Source: an uncultured bacterium (lineage in GTDB: Bacteria; Planctomycetota; Phycisphaerae; Phycisphaerales; SM1A02). From it: a DNA stretch of 44,639 nt. Position 1 is the first letter of the stretch. Each line of letters opens with the position of its first letter. The stretch spans positions 1 to 44,639 of the forward strand of contig CAITDI010000110.1 of NCBI GenBank assembly GCA_903891095.1, in the 5' to 3' direction. Of this stretch, positions 34,920-44,600 are shown in pieces. The notes under the pieces are model-generated. The model was not told the DNA's origin. It did no database searches and saw nothing but the letters and a program-made list of their open reading frames with translations. The position numbers were made by a program, and so were the translations under genes.

Positions 34920-36371
34920 ATGCGACCCATGAGTCTCACCCGCCGCGAATTCGTCTTCACCTCGCTCGCAACTCCGATCGCGGCCGGCATGGCTGGCGGT
35001 CTCGCCACGCAGATCGCTGCCGGCGCCGCGCCCGCGTTCCTCCGCGGCGGCCTCGGCCAGAATGAGAAGCTCCAGCTCCTCAAGGTCGGCGTCGGCGGCA
35101 TGGGCGGTGCGGACCTCCGCGAGCTCTCGAGCCACAAGATGGTCCAGGTCGTCGGCCTGTGCGACGTGAGCCAGGTGCAGCTCGACGGCTGGACCAAGGA
35201 CTCGAAGAACGACAAGGGCGAGACCGTCAAGGCGCGCTTCCCCGACGTGCCGACCTTCAAGGACTGGCGCGAGGCCTACAGCAAGCTCGACAAGAAGTTC
35301 GACGCCGTGAGCTGCTCGACCGCCGACCACATGCACGCCCCGATCTCGATGGCGGCCATGAACCTCGGCAAGCACGTCTACTGCCAGAAGCCGCTCGCGC
35401 AGGGCGCCTGGGAGAACCGCCGCCTCGCCGAGATGGCCGCGAGCAAGCCGAACATCGTCACGCAGATGGGCACGCAGCGCATCGCCACCAAGTGGCGCCA
35501 GTACGGCGGCGAGCTCCTCCGCAACTCGACCATCGGTCCGATCAAGGAGCTCTACGCGTGGACCAACCGCCCCGCCGGCTGGTGGCCCCAGGGCAATCCG
35601 CGCCCCGAAGGCAACGATCCGATTCCCGCCGAGCTTTCGTGGGACCTCTTCCTCGGCGTCTCCGCCGACCGCCCGTACAAGGACGGCTACACGCCGTTCA
35701 ACTGGCGCGGCACCATCGACTGGGGCACCGGCGCCTTCGGCGACATGGGCTGCCACATGCTCGACGTGCCGTTCTATGAGCTCGGTCTCGGCGCGCCGAT
35801 CTCGGCGTACTGCAACCCCGTCAAGGCCTCGAAGGACCAGTTCCCCGAGAGCGAGTCGGTGGTCGTCAAGTACGCGCCGAACAAGATGACCTCGAAGGAC
35901 GGCCTCACCCTCAAGTGGTTCGACGGCGGCCAGTTCCCCGACTTCAAGGCGATCGGCCTGCCCGATGGCTGGGAAGGCGGCAAGCAGGGCGAGGACGTCG
36001 TCAAGGGCGACGGCGGCGTGATCCTCGTCGGCGAGAAGGGCACCATGTGGTTCCCGATCGAGCACGCGTGGGCGCGCGTCTTCGTCGATGGCAAGGCCGT
36101 CGACCTCAAGCCCGGTCAGTTCAAGGAAACCAACCACTGGCACAACTGGGTCGACGCTTGCCTCGCGGGCAAGAAGGACGCCTGCGTGTCGCGCTTTGAG
36201 AAGGGCGGCAAGATGTGCGAGAGCCTCTCGATCGGCGCGATGAGCTCGGTCGACCCGGGCAAGGTGCTCGAGTACGACGCGGAGAAGTGCGTGTTCAAGA
36301 ACAGCCCGGCCGCCAGCGCCGCGCTGCGCCGCACCTACCGCAAGGGTTGGGAAGTCGCGAACCTGTCCTGA
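34920..36371 (+). CDS. Tat-exported Gfo/Idh/MocA-family oxidoreductase
   Basis: 483 residues from ATG 34920; ATG 34929 (MSLTRREF) is equally plausible. The twin-arginine signal TRREFVFTSL is followed by a hydrophobic stretch. The NAD(P)-binding Rossmann start is LKVGVGGMGGADL. HVYCQKPLA stands where the family EKP motif occurs (Gln replaces Glu). The C-terminal substrate domain has WTNRPAGWWPQG, DWGTGAFGDMGCHMLDVPF and NHWHNWVDACLAGKKDACVSRF. Family members oxidise or epimerise sugars and inositols; many exported ones occur in planctomycetes. The substrate is unknown. A terminator follows at 36448-36480. Confidence 0.93.
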   Translation: MRPMSLTRREFVFTSLATPIAAGMAGGLATQIAAGAAPAFLRGGLGQNEKLQLLKVGVGGMGGADLRELSSHKMVQVVGLCDVSQVQLDGWTKDSKNDKGETVKARFPDVPTFKDWREAYSKLDKKFDAVSCSTADHMHAPISMAAMNLGKHVYCQKPLAQGAWENRRLAEMAASKPNIVTQMGTQRIATKWRQYGGELLRNSTIGPIKELYAWTNRPAGWWPQGNPRPEGNDPIPAELSWDLFLGVSADRPYKDGYTPFNWRGTIDWGTGAFGDMGCHMLDVPFYELGLGAPISAYCNPVKASKDQFPESESVVVKYAPNKMTSKDGLTLKWFDGGQFPDFKAIGLPDGWEGGKQGEDVVKGDGGVILVGEKGTMWFPIEHAWARVFVDGKAVDLKPGQFKETNHWHNWVDACLAGKKDACVSRFEKGGKMCESLSIGAMSSVDPGKVLEYDAEKCVFKNSPAASAALRRTYRKGWEVANLS

Positions 36372-36447
36372 GTGGGCGCGGCGGTCACGCCAAGCTCGAC
36401 CCGCAGGACCTCGACACGCAGGACTGGGAGACACACGACTGAAACAC

Positions 36448-36480
36448 ACAGGTGCCATCGCTTCGCGCGGTGGCACCTGT
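36448..36480 (+). terminator. Rho-independent terminator after the oxidoreductase gene
   Basis: ACAGGTGCCA (36448-36457) pairs with TGGCACCTGT (36471-36480), and the loop region can extend the stem. TCTTTA follows. It lies 77 bp after the stop and 28 bp before the next start codon. Confidence 0.8.
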
Positions 36481-36508
36481 TCTTTACCGCCTGCACTACG
36501 ATCCGCGC

Positions 36509-36982
36509 ATGACTCGCTACTGGCTCTCCCACGGTGACGGCAGGTCGTACGGTCCGTACACCGTCGAGGAGCTGCGTGCGTATGTGGCCGAGGGCCGCGT
36601 CACGGCGTCGTCGGTGCTGTGCGCCGAGGGCGCCACCGAGTGGATGCCGGCGACGGTGCTTCTTCCCGCACTCGCCACGTCGGTGCCGCCGCCGATGCCC
36701 GGGCAGTTCGTGCCGGTCGAAGGCGCGCGCCATGTGACGCTGCTCTGGTCGATCCTCGCCACGCTGCTCACGTTCTGCCTCGCGTGCTTTCCGTTCGGTG
36801 CGGTGGCGCTCTTCTACGCCATGCGCGCCAACAAGCGCTACGCGATGGGCGACGAGGAGGGCGGACGCAAGGCCGAGCGCGCGCACTGGATCTGGATCGG
36901 CGTGTCGGTGGTGTTCACGCTGCTCACCATGTGGCTGATGTCGGCGCTGTGGGACAGCCTGCAGCGTTCGCTGGGGCTGTGA
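36509..36982 (+). CDS. GYF_2 domain plus dispanin/CD225-like membrane protein
   Basis: 157 residues from the ATG at 36509. Residues 1-55 match the bacterial GYF_2 pattern: RYWLSHGDGRSYGPYTVEEL, then VTASSVLCAEGATEWMPA. After a Pro-rich linker come two membrane helices: LLWSILATLLTFCLACFPFGAVALFYAM, with the CD225-like stretch ANKRYAMGDEEGGRKAERAHW, then IWIGVSVVFTLLTMWLM. The order is an intracellular peptide-binding domain and a two-helix anchor. The exact partner is unknown. Confidence 0.85.
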   Translation: MTRYWLSHGDGRSYGPYTVEELRAYVAEGRVTASSVLCAEGATEWMPATVLLPALATSVPPPMPGQFVPVEGARHVTLLWSILATLLTFCLACFPFGAVALFYAMRANKRYAMGDEEGGRKAERAHWIWIGVSVVFTLLTMWLMSALWDSLQRSLGL

Positions 36983-37015
36983 TCGGCGCGATCACCTCAC
37001 GCGCGCGCTTCCCAG

Positions 37016-37606
37016 TCACTGCGCGTTCACGCGCTCCGCGAGAAACGCCAGCCCAAAGCTCCAGTCGCTCTGCGCGGTGCGGCGGCTGACGCCGAGCTGC
37101 TCGGCGATTTCCTCGATGGTCAGATCCGAGATCACGCGCAGGTGCACGACCTCGGCCACGCGCGCGTAGTCGCGGCGGAGCTCGGTGAACGCGCGCTCGA
37201 GCAGGGCGGAGTCGTCGAGCATCTCCGCGGCAGGCAGCGCGCGACCTGGCTGGGCCTCGCTCGGACGCAGGTGCTCGCGCAGCCGCTCCTGCACGATGGT
37301 GTCTTCGCGCACGCCGCGGCGGCGCGACTCGTCGGTGAGGATCTGCGCGATCGCGTTCTTGGCGCTGCCGAAGTAGTGGACGCGGTTCTGCCAAGGGGTC
37401 GATGAGCGCCCGCCGTGCAGCTTGACGAACGCCTCGTGCAGCACGACCGTCGGCTGGAGCTCGCTCAGCGTGCGCCAGCGGCCGAGCGCGTGGCGCGACA
37501 TGCTGTGGATCTCGCGGTAGCAGGCGTCCCACAGCTCGCTGAGCGCGCCGTCGTGCCTGTCGTTGACCTTGCGGAGGATGACGGTGATCTCGCCGGCTGG
37601 ACGCAT
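37016..37606 (-). CDS. ECF-family RNA polymerase sigma factor
   Basis: 196 residues. Region 2 is at LSELWDACYREIHSMSRHAL to VHYFGSAKNAIAQILTDESRRR. Region 4 is at DYARVAEVVHLRVISDLTIEEIAEQLGVSRRTAQSDW, a clear helix-turn-helix. The pattern (LxPTxLVHEAYLKL-like: LQPTVVLHEAFVKLHGG) matches the ECF group abundant in planctomycetes and acidobacteria (TIGR02999 type). It is divergent from a membrane protein gene only 24 bp away, which may encode its partner. Confidence 0.93.
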   Translation of the reverse strand: MRPAGEITVILRKVNDRHDGALSELWDACYREIHSMSRHALGRWRTLSELQPTVVLHEAFVKLHGGRSSTPWQNRVHYFGSAKNAIAQILTDESRRRGVREDTIVQERLREHLRPSEAQPGRALPAAEMLDDSALLERAFTELRRDYARVAEVVHLRVISDLTIEEIAEQLGVSRRTAQSDWSFGLAFLAERVNAQ

Positions 37607-37612
37607 GTTGCT

Positions 37613-37630
37613 CTATCGGCGGCGCGATAG
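37613..37630 (+). promoter_or_regulatory. Inverted repeat in the sigma factor divergent promoter region
   Basis: CTATCG (37613-37618) and CGATAG (37625-37630) are separated by GCGGCG. A third ACGATAG lies at 37633-37639, just inside the plus-strand gene. The whole divergent region is only 24 bp, so both start codons flank this site and transcripts must be short-leadered or start within the genes. Confidence 0.5.
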
Positions 37631-38491
37631 ATGACGATAGAGAATTCGCTGCGCGCTTGGCGAGGTCGTGCGCATGGTGGGATGAGGCGTGGTGGGGTGG
37701 GGCATGGCGGGATGAAGCATGGGCCCGGCAGCGTGCACGACGATCAACACCCATCTCCATCCGGACACCCGAGCGACGCCGAGCGGCTTCGCGCGCTGTT
37801 CGATGAGTGCGCCGAGCTGGCCGACTCCGAGTCGGACCTCGCCGCGTGGATCGACCGCGCCGTCGCGCGCGGCGACCGCGGCGACCTTGTGGAGCGCGCC
37901 GCGCGGATGGCCCAGCTCGGGCTCGCCGAGCGCGCGCGCTACGACAGGGTGCGCGCCCAGGAGGCCTCCGCGCGGCGTGCTTCGCTCGAGCTCGCGCTGG
38001 CCGTTGCGGCGGTCGTTCTGGCTGGCGCCGCGAGCTGGAGCCTGCGTGCTCCCGACGCGCGCATCGTGAACCCCGCGGCCAACCAGATACCGAACCCCAT
38101 GCGCGACCGCATGCAGGCGCGGCTCCATGAACTCGGAGGCGCGCTCCCGAGCCCCGGCCCTGCGCACGAGTGGTCCGTGCGCGACGGCGGAAACGGCCAC
38201 TGGTACCAGGTCGTTCCCTTCCATTACGACGAGACGCCGTCGCAGTCGGCTGCGCGCCAGCGTGCGCTCGCCGTCGGCGGCGCGCTCGCGGTGGCCGACA
38301 GTCCCGCCGAAGCCGCGTTCCTCCGCGCGCTCTCGGCGGAGCTCGCCATGCCGAGCGATGTCCTCGCCAACGCGCTGGTCATCGAGTGGTCCGCCGACTG
38401 CAACGGCGACGGCGTCGTCGACTTCGCGCAGATCCGCGCGAGCGAGCTCGTCGACCGCAACGGCGACGGTGTTCCCGACGCCTGCCAGTAG
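37631..38491 (+). CDS. Single-pass membrane protein with calcium-binding (dockerin-like) C-terminus
   Basis: 286 residues; the start at 37631 is the first ATG, and the first 35 residues (Gly/His/Arg/Met repeats, HGGM units) may be non-coding or degenerate. Residues 45-120 are helical and charged (DAERLRALFDECAELADSE), and one membrane helix follows (LELALAVAAVVLAGAASWSL). The exported part ends with two calcium motifs, DCNGDGVVDFAQ and DRNGDGVPDACQ, the type often found in planctomycete extracellular proteins. Its cytoplasmic part, next to an ECF sigma gene, could act as an anti-sigma factor; the zinc-type HxxxCxxC is absent. That role is inference. Confidence 0.75.
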   Translation: MTIENSLRAWRGRAHGGMRRGGVGHGGMKHGPGSVHDDQHPSPSGHPSDAERLRALFDECAELADSESDLAAWIDRAVARGDRGDLVERAARMAQLGLAERARYDRVRAQEASARRASLELALAVAAVVLAGAASWSLRAPDARIVNPAANQIPNPMRDRMQARLHELGGALPSPGPAHEWSVRDGGNGHWYQVVPFHYDETPSQSAARQRALAVGGALAVADSPAEAAFLRALSAELAMPSDVLANALVIEWSADCNGDGVVDFAQIRASELVDRNGDGVPDACQ

Positions 38492-38539
38492 CGGCAACAG
38501 CCGCGCCTTCGCCACCGCCCACACGCACCGCCAATGAAA

Positions 38540-38567
38540 CAGGCCCGCGACTCTCGTCGCGGGCCTG
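38540..38567 (+). terminator. Perfect 12-bp hairpin between convergent genes
   Basis: CAGGCCCGCGAC (38540-38551) pairs perfectly with GTCGCGGGCCTG (38556-38567) around TCTC. It sits between the membrane-protein gene (ends 38491) and the giant gene (ends 38603), so it can serve both. The flanking T-runs are weak (GTGTCTAT on the plus strand). Confidence 0.78.
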
Positions 38568-38602
38568 GTGTCTATCAAGGGAGTCTCAGATTCCTGCTCG
38601 GA

Positions 38603-41600
38603 TCACCACGCCGTGTCGATCTCGACCTCGTCGGCCGGATCAAGCGGGTTGGCGACGTCGGGGCGGTACACGCCCTGGATCGCCAGGCCGATGTCGGTCT
38701 GGTCGACCCAGCCGTCGTTGTTGATGTCGGCGACCGCGAGGTGGCCGAGACCCGCACGACGGAGATCCTTCACGCTGACCTGGGTGAGCGGACCCTGGCC
38801 GTTGAAGTTTCCGCCGGCGCAATCCGCGCCGGTGAGCAGGAAGTTGATGGAGATGTACGAGAAGTCGCCGTTGTTGACCACGACGTTGCGGTCGTAGTTG
38901 CTGCGGCTGTTTGCGTTCTTGCCAGCGCCACGGTCGGCGACGAACGTACCGAAGTCGAGGATGTCGACCATGTTGTCGTCGTTCGCGTCGCCGCCGATCA
39001 GCTCGAAGCTGCCCGAGGCGACGTACTTCGTGCCCGACACCGACAGGGTCTGCGCCGCGGAGAGCGTGTGCGTCGCGTCCTTGACGGTGATGCAGGTGTA
39101 GTCGTCGCGGACCGGGATCTGTGCATCGACCAGCGCGCCGTTCTTTCCGGTGAAGGAGACGACGGTGTTGACCGAGGCGCCCGAGCTCAGGTGCACGCGC
39201 ACGGTCTGCGTGAAGCTGAGGTTCGGGTTGATGCCGCCCACCAGGTTCACGTCGATCGTGGCGAGCTGGTAGTTGAACACCGTCACGGTGCGGGCCGCCG
39301 AGGTGGTGTTGCCACCGTCGTCGGTCGAGCTCCAGGTGATCGTCGAGACGCCCACCGGGAAGCGCGCCGGCCAGGTCGTGCCCGTCGATGCGTTCGGGTA
39401 GGTGATCGAGAAGGTCACCGGGACCGAGGTGCAGTTGTTCGATGCCGTCACACCCGGGTTGGCGACCGCGGCTCCGGCGACCGTGCCTGCATCAGCCGGG
39501 AGGCTGGTGTCGGACGGGACGCCCGCGAGCTGGAGGTTGTTGAGCGAGGTGACGTTCGAGAAGTTGGTTGCAGTGAAGGGGATCAGCGCCGGGGTGGCGT
39601 CGCCCGTGGTGATGCGGTTGTTGAAGCCGCTCGTCGCGAGCCACACCAGGTTGGTCGCATTGCAGAAGGGCACGATCGCGCGGAACGTGAGCTTGGCCAC
39701 GTTGCCGCTGCGGATGCCCGCGCCCGAGCCCGTGAAGTCGACGCCGGTGGCGAAGGTCACGTAGCCCGAGCCCGCCGTCGCGAACACCTGGGTCGGCATG
39801 TCGGTGCCACCCACGCTGCTCGAGGCGACGTACTCGATCTTGCTCGCGTCGTACATCACGCGCGCCTGCATGCCGACGGCGTCGGCCGAGAGGCCGCTGA
39901 CATCGACATCGACGGTGAACGTGTTGCCCGTCGCGACGACCGAGTCGGTCGAGACCACCATGACCGCGGTCGAGAGGACCGCAGCCTGCTGGGCAGCGCT
40001 CATGCCGTTCGAGTCGACGTTGACGACCGCGCTCGGAGCCGCGTTGCCCATGATCGCCGCGATCTGCGCCGAGGTGAGGTCGGCGGTGATCGTGATCGTG
40101 CCGGTGACCTGGTTCACCGCGTTCGGGTCGTCGCCGACCGCGCCGAGCTGAGCCTGGCTCATGCCCGTCGCGTTGACGTTCGCCTGGTTGGCGTTGGTCA
40201 CATTGAGGAGCGTGGCGATCTCAGACGAGGTCTGCGCCGCATTGAGCGAGAGGTTGGTGATGTCGTAGATCGAGTTCGCGGCGGTCGGATCGCTGATCGC
40301 TGCGACCGCGGCTGCGATCGAGCTCAGCTGGGCGCCGGTCATGCCGGTGGCGTTGATCGTCACCGACGTGCCGCCCACGAAGCTGCTGCCCGTGAAGAGC
40401 TTGGACAGGAGGTTTCCGATCTGCGTCGCAGTGAGGTTCGCGTTGATCGAGACCGCTCCAGTCAGGCCGCCGTTGGCGAGCTTGGTGTAGTTGTCCGCGA
40501 TCGTCGCGAGCTTGCCGCCGACGTTCGAGTCCATGCCCGTCGCGTCGGCGGTGTCGCTGGCGACATCCGACTTGCCGAGCAGGTTCGCGAGCTCCGTCAC
40601 GGTCTGCGAGTTGGTGAACGCGATCGAGAGGGCCGAGTCGACCTTCGCGATGTTGGTGTTCACGATCGAGAGCGTGCTGGCGCCCGAGCCGGTGCCGTCG
40701 AAGCGCACGTTGGCCGTGAGCGAGATCTTGGCGAACAGGTTGGTGATGTTCGCGTCGCTCACGCCCGAGGAGCCGCCCGAGAGCGCCACGTCGCCGGTGA
40801 TGCCGTTGGCCGCGAGCTTGGCGTACGAGCCGCCGAGCGCGCTGAGCTTGGAGACATCCATCGAGGTCGCGTCGGCCACCGCCATCGCCTTGCCCGTCGA
40901 GGCCGAGGCCACCGACTTGCCGAGGAGCGTGGTGATCTCAACCGCGGTCTGCGCGTTGGTGAGCGAGAGGTTCGAGATCTCGTCGATCTTCGAATCGTTC
41001 GCCGCCACCGCGGAGAGTCCGGTCGCCGTCATGCCGGTCGCGTCGACGTTGACCGTGGCCGAGGCCGAGGTCTTGGCGAGGAGCGCGCCCAGGTTCGAGT
41101 CGGTCACGCCGCTGGTCACGAGCATCGTGCCGGTCACGCCGTTGGCGGCGAGGCTGGACGCGTTCGCGGCGAGCGCGTTGAGCTGGCTTGCATCCATGCC
41201 CGTCGCGATGGCGGTCACGTTGGTCGAGTTCGTGAGGATGACCGTGAGCTGCTCCGCCGTCAGCGCGCTGGTCACGCTCACCGAGGTGAACGTGTCGACC
41301 TTCGCGATGTTGGCGCTGACCTGCGCGAGCTGGCTGTCGCTCATGCCGGTCGCGTTCACGGTGACGTTCGCGGAGAGCGAGGTCTTGCCGAGGAGCGCGC
41401 CGATCTCGATCACGTCGCTGGTGATGTACATGTCGCCGGTCACGCCGCCGTCCACGTCGTCGGCGAGCTTGGCGGCTCCCGTCGCGAGGGCGTTCAGCTT
41501 GTCGTACGCCATGCCGGTCGCGACGGCCTTGGCCTTCGCCTGGCCGGTCGACGCCGTGGCGATCGACTTGCCGAGGAGATCCGCGATCTCAGCGGCCGAC

Positions 41601-44600
41601 TGCGCGTCGGTCACGGTGAGGTTGAAGATCGAGTCGACCTTCGCGGTCTTGAGGACGAGCACCGAGAGGTTCGCGTCGCTGAAGCCCGCGCCGTCCACGT
41701 TGACCGTCGCAGCCACCGCGGTCTTGCCGAGGAGGTTGTCGAGGCTGGTGACCGCGCTGGTGACCGCGAGCGTGCCGGTCACGCCGTCCGCCGCGATCGA
41801 CGACGAGCCGAAGCCGAGCGCGCTGAGCTTGGACGCATCCATGCCCGTCGCGTTGGCCACGGCGCCCGAGGCGACCGTGAGGAGGTTGGCGATCTCGGTG
41901 GTCGACTGGGCGTTCGCGAGCGAGAGGCTCGTGATCAGGTCGACCTTGGAGATGTTGTCCGAGAGCGTGGTGAGGTACGCGTCGGTCATGCCCGAGGCGT
42001 TGACGTTCACGGTTGCGGCCGTGGAGGTCTTGCCGAGGAGCGCGCCGAGGTTGTTGACCGAGCTGGTGATCGCCGCGGTGCCGGTCACGCCGCTGTCGGC
42101 GAGGGCCGAGGCGGTCGCGCCGAGCGCGGTGAGCTGCGTGGCGTCCATCGAGGTCGCGACGGCGGTCGCCGCCGAGGCCTTCGAGAGGAGGTTGCCGATC
42201 GCAGTCGCGTCCTCGGTCGAGGCGAGCGCGAGGTTTGCGATCGCGTCGACCTTGGCGATGTTGGAGCTGAGCACCGACTTGTACGAGGCTTCCATCGACG
42301 AGGCGTCGACGTTGACCGTCGCGGCCACCGCGGTCTTGCCGAGGAGGGCGTTGAGGTTGCCCACTTCGTTGGTGACCGCGAGCGTGCCGGTCACGCCGTC
42401 GGTGGCGATCGCCGAGGCGCCCGCACCGATCACCGTGAGCTGGCTCGGCGTCATCGAGGTGCCGTCGGCGACTGCGCCGGTGGCCACCGCGAGGAGGTTG
42501 CCGATCTCACCAGAGGTCTGCGCGCTGGTGAGCGCGAGGTTGGTGAGCGAGTCGAGCTTGCCGTAGTAGGTGGCGAGCGCCGAGAGCTGGCCGTTCGACA
42601 TCGAGGCCGCGTTGACCTGGATGTCGCTCGACGCGCCAGAGGCCGCCTTGCCGAGGAGTCCGCCGAGGTTGTTGACCGAGCTCGAGACGAGCATGGTGCC
42701 GGTGATGCCGTTGTCGGCGATCGACGCGGCGCCCGCGCCGAGCGCGCTGAGCTGCGTGGCGACCATCGAGGTGGCGTTGGCCACCGCGCCGGTCGACTTG
42801 CTGAGGAGCTTCTCGATCTCACCGAACGGCTGGGCCGAGGTGAGCGCGAGGCTCGTGATGGCGTCGACCTTGAGGATGTTCGACGAGAGCACCGTGAGGT
42901 ACGCGTCGCTCATGCCCGAGGCGTTGACGTTGACCGTCGCAGCCACCGCGGTCTTGCCGAGGAGGTTGTCGAGGCTGGTCACGGAGCTGTTGACCGCGAG
43001 CGTGCCGGTCACGCCGTCCGCCGCGATCGACGACGACGCGTAGCCGAGCGCGCTGAGCTTGGTCGTATCCATGCTCGTCGCGTTGGCCACGGCGCCCGTG
43101 GCGACCGTGAGGAGGTTGGCGATCTCGGTGGTCGACTGGGCGTTCGCCAGCGACAGGTTCGTGATCAGGTCGACCTTGGAGATGTTGCTCGAGAGGGTGG
43201 TGAGGTACGCGTCGGTCATCGTGCTGGCGTTGACGTTGACCGTCGCGGCCACCGCGGTCTTGCCGAGGAGGGCGTCGAGGCTGGTCACCGACGAGGAGAC
43301 CTCGAGGGTGCCGGTGATGCCGTCGGTCGCGATCGACGCAGCGCCCGCGCCGAGCGAGCTGAGCTGCGTGGCGCCCATCGAGGTGGCATCCGCCACCGCG
43401 CCGGTCGCCTTGCTGAGGAGGTTGTCGATCTCACCGAACGGCTGGGCCGAGGTAAGCGCGAGGTTCGCGATCGACGCCACCTTGGCGATGCCGCCGCTGA
43501 CCGAGGTCAGCTGCGCATCGGACATGGTGTACGCGTCGGCGGTCGCCATCGCCTTGCCGGTCGAGGCCGAGGCCACCGACTTGCCGAGGAGCGTGGTGAT
43601 CTCAGACGCGGACTGCGCGCTGGTGAGGGCGAGGTTCGAGATCTCGTCGATCTTCGAGTCGTTCGCCGCCACCGAGGAGAGCGCGGTCGTGGTCATGGTC
43701 GTGCCGTCGACATAGACGGTCGCGCCGGTCGAGGTCTTGCCGAGCAGCGCGCCGAGCGTGCTGTCGGTCGAACCGCTGGTCACGAGCATCGTGCCGGTCA
43801 CGCCGTTGTCGACGACCTTGACCGCGTACGCCGCGACCGAGTTGAGCTGCGCCGACGACATGCCCGTCGCGTCGACCACGGCCGACCCGTCGGCGGCGCC
43901 GGCGAGGAGGGTCGTGATCTGCGCCGGAGTCTGCGCGCTGGTGATTGCGACGCCACCAGACACGCCGCCGTTGAAGGCCGCGTAGTTGTTGCTGACCGCC
44001 ACCAGCTGGTCAGCGCTCATGCCGCTGGTCACGGCCGTGAAGGTCGCGCCAGGTGCACCGCGGGTGACGAAGCTGTTGAGCACCGCGTCGGCCGTGGAGC
44101 CGGTCGGGATGCTCGAGGAGGTGATGGTGAAGTTGCCCGAGAAGGTGACCGACTTGGTGATCGCCGCGGTCAGGACGACAGGGGTGCCGTTCTGGACGTT
44201 GATCACGTCGCCGGCCGAGGCGGCCAGGATGCCGCGCTCGATCGAGCCCGACGCGTTGGTCACGTACACGTTGCCCGCGACGACGCGCACAAAGCCGAGC
44301 GCGGCGGTGTCGAGCTTGTGGACGATCTGGTTCTCGATCGTGAAGCAATCCGCCAGCGACGAGCGGCTGAGCGCCGATCCGCCCGCGGTGTAGAAGCCCA
44401 CGCCAGTCGCGTCGACGCCGCCCGAGTTCCAGAGGACGATCGACTTGAGCGCGGTGTCGCCCGCGTTGAGCGCGCCGGTCGCCGTCGAGTCGACCACGAG
44501 GTCGCCCCACGGAGCCACGCAGTTCTTCAGGCTGACGCCGCTCATCGAGACGCCGCTGAGGTCGTTGTACTTCTGGAAGGTCAGCGCGGCCTTGCCCACG

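Noticed and set aside
40491-42566. A 691-codon plus-strand frame opposite the giant repeat gene
   Set aside because: It mirrors the repeat period of the minus-strand gene and is explained by repetition and base composition; there is no independent start signal or domain.
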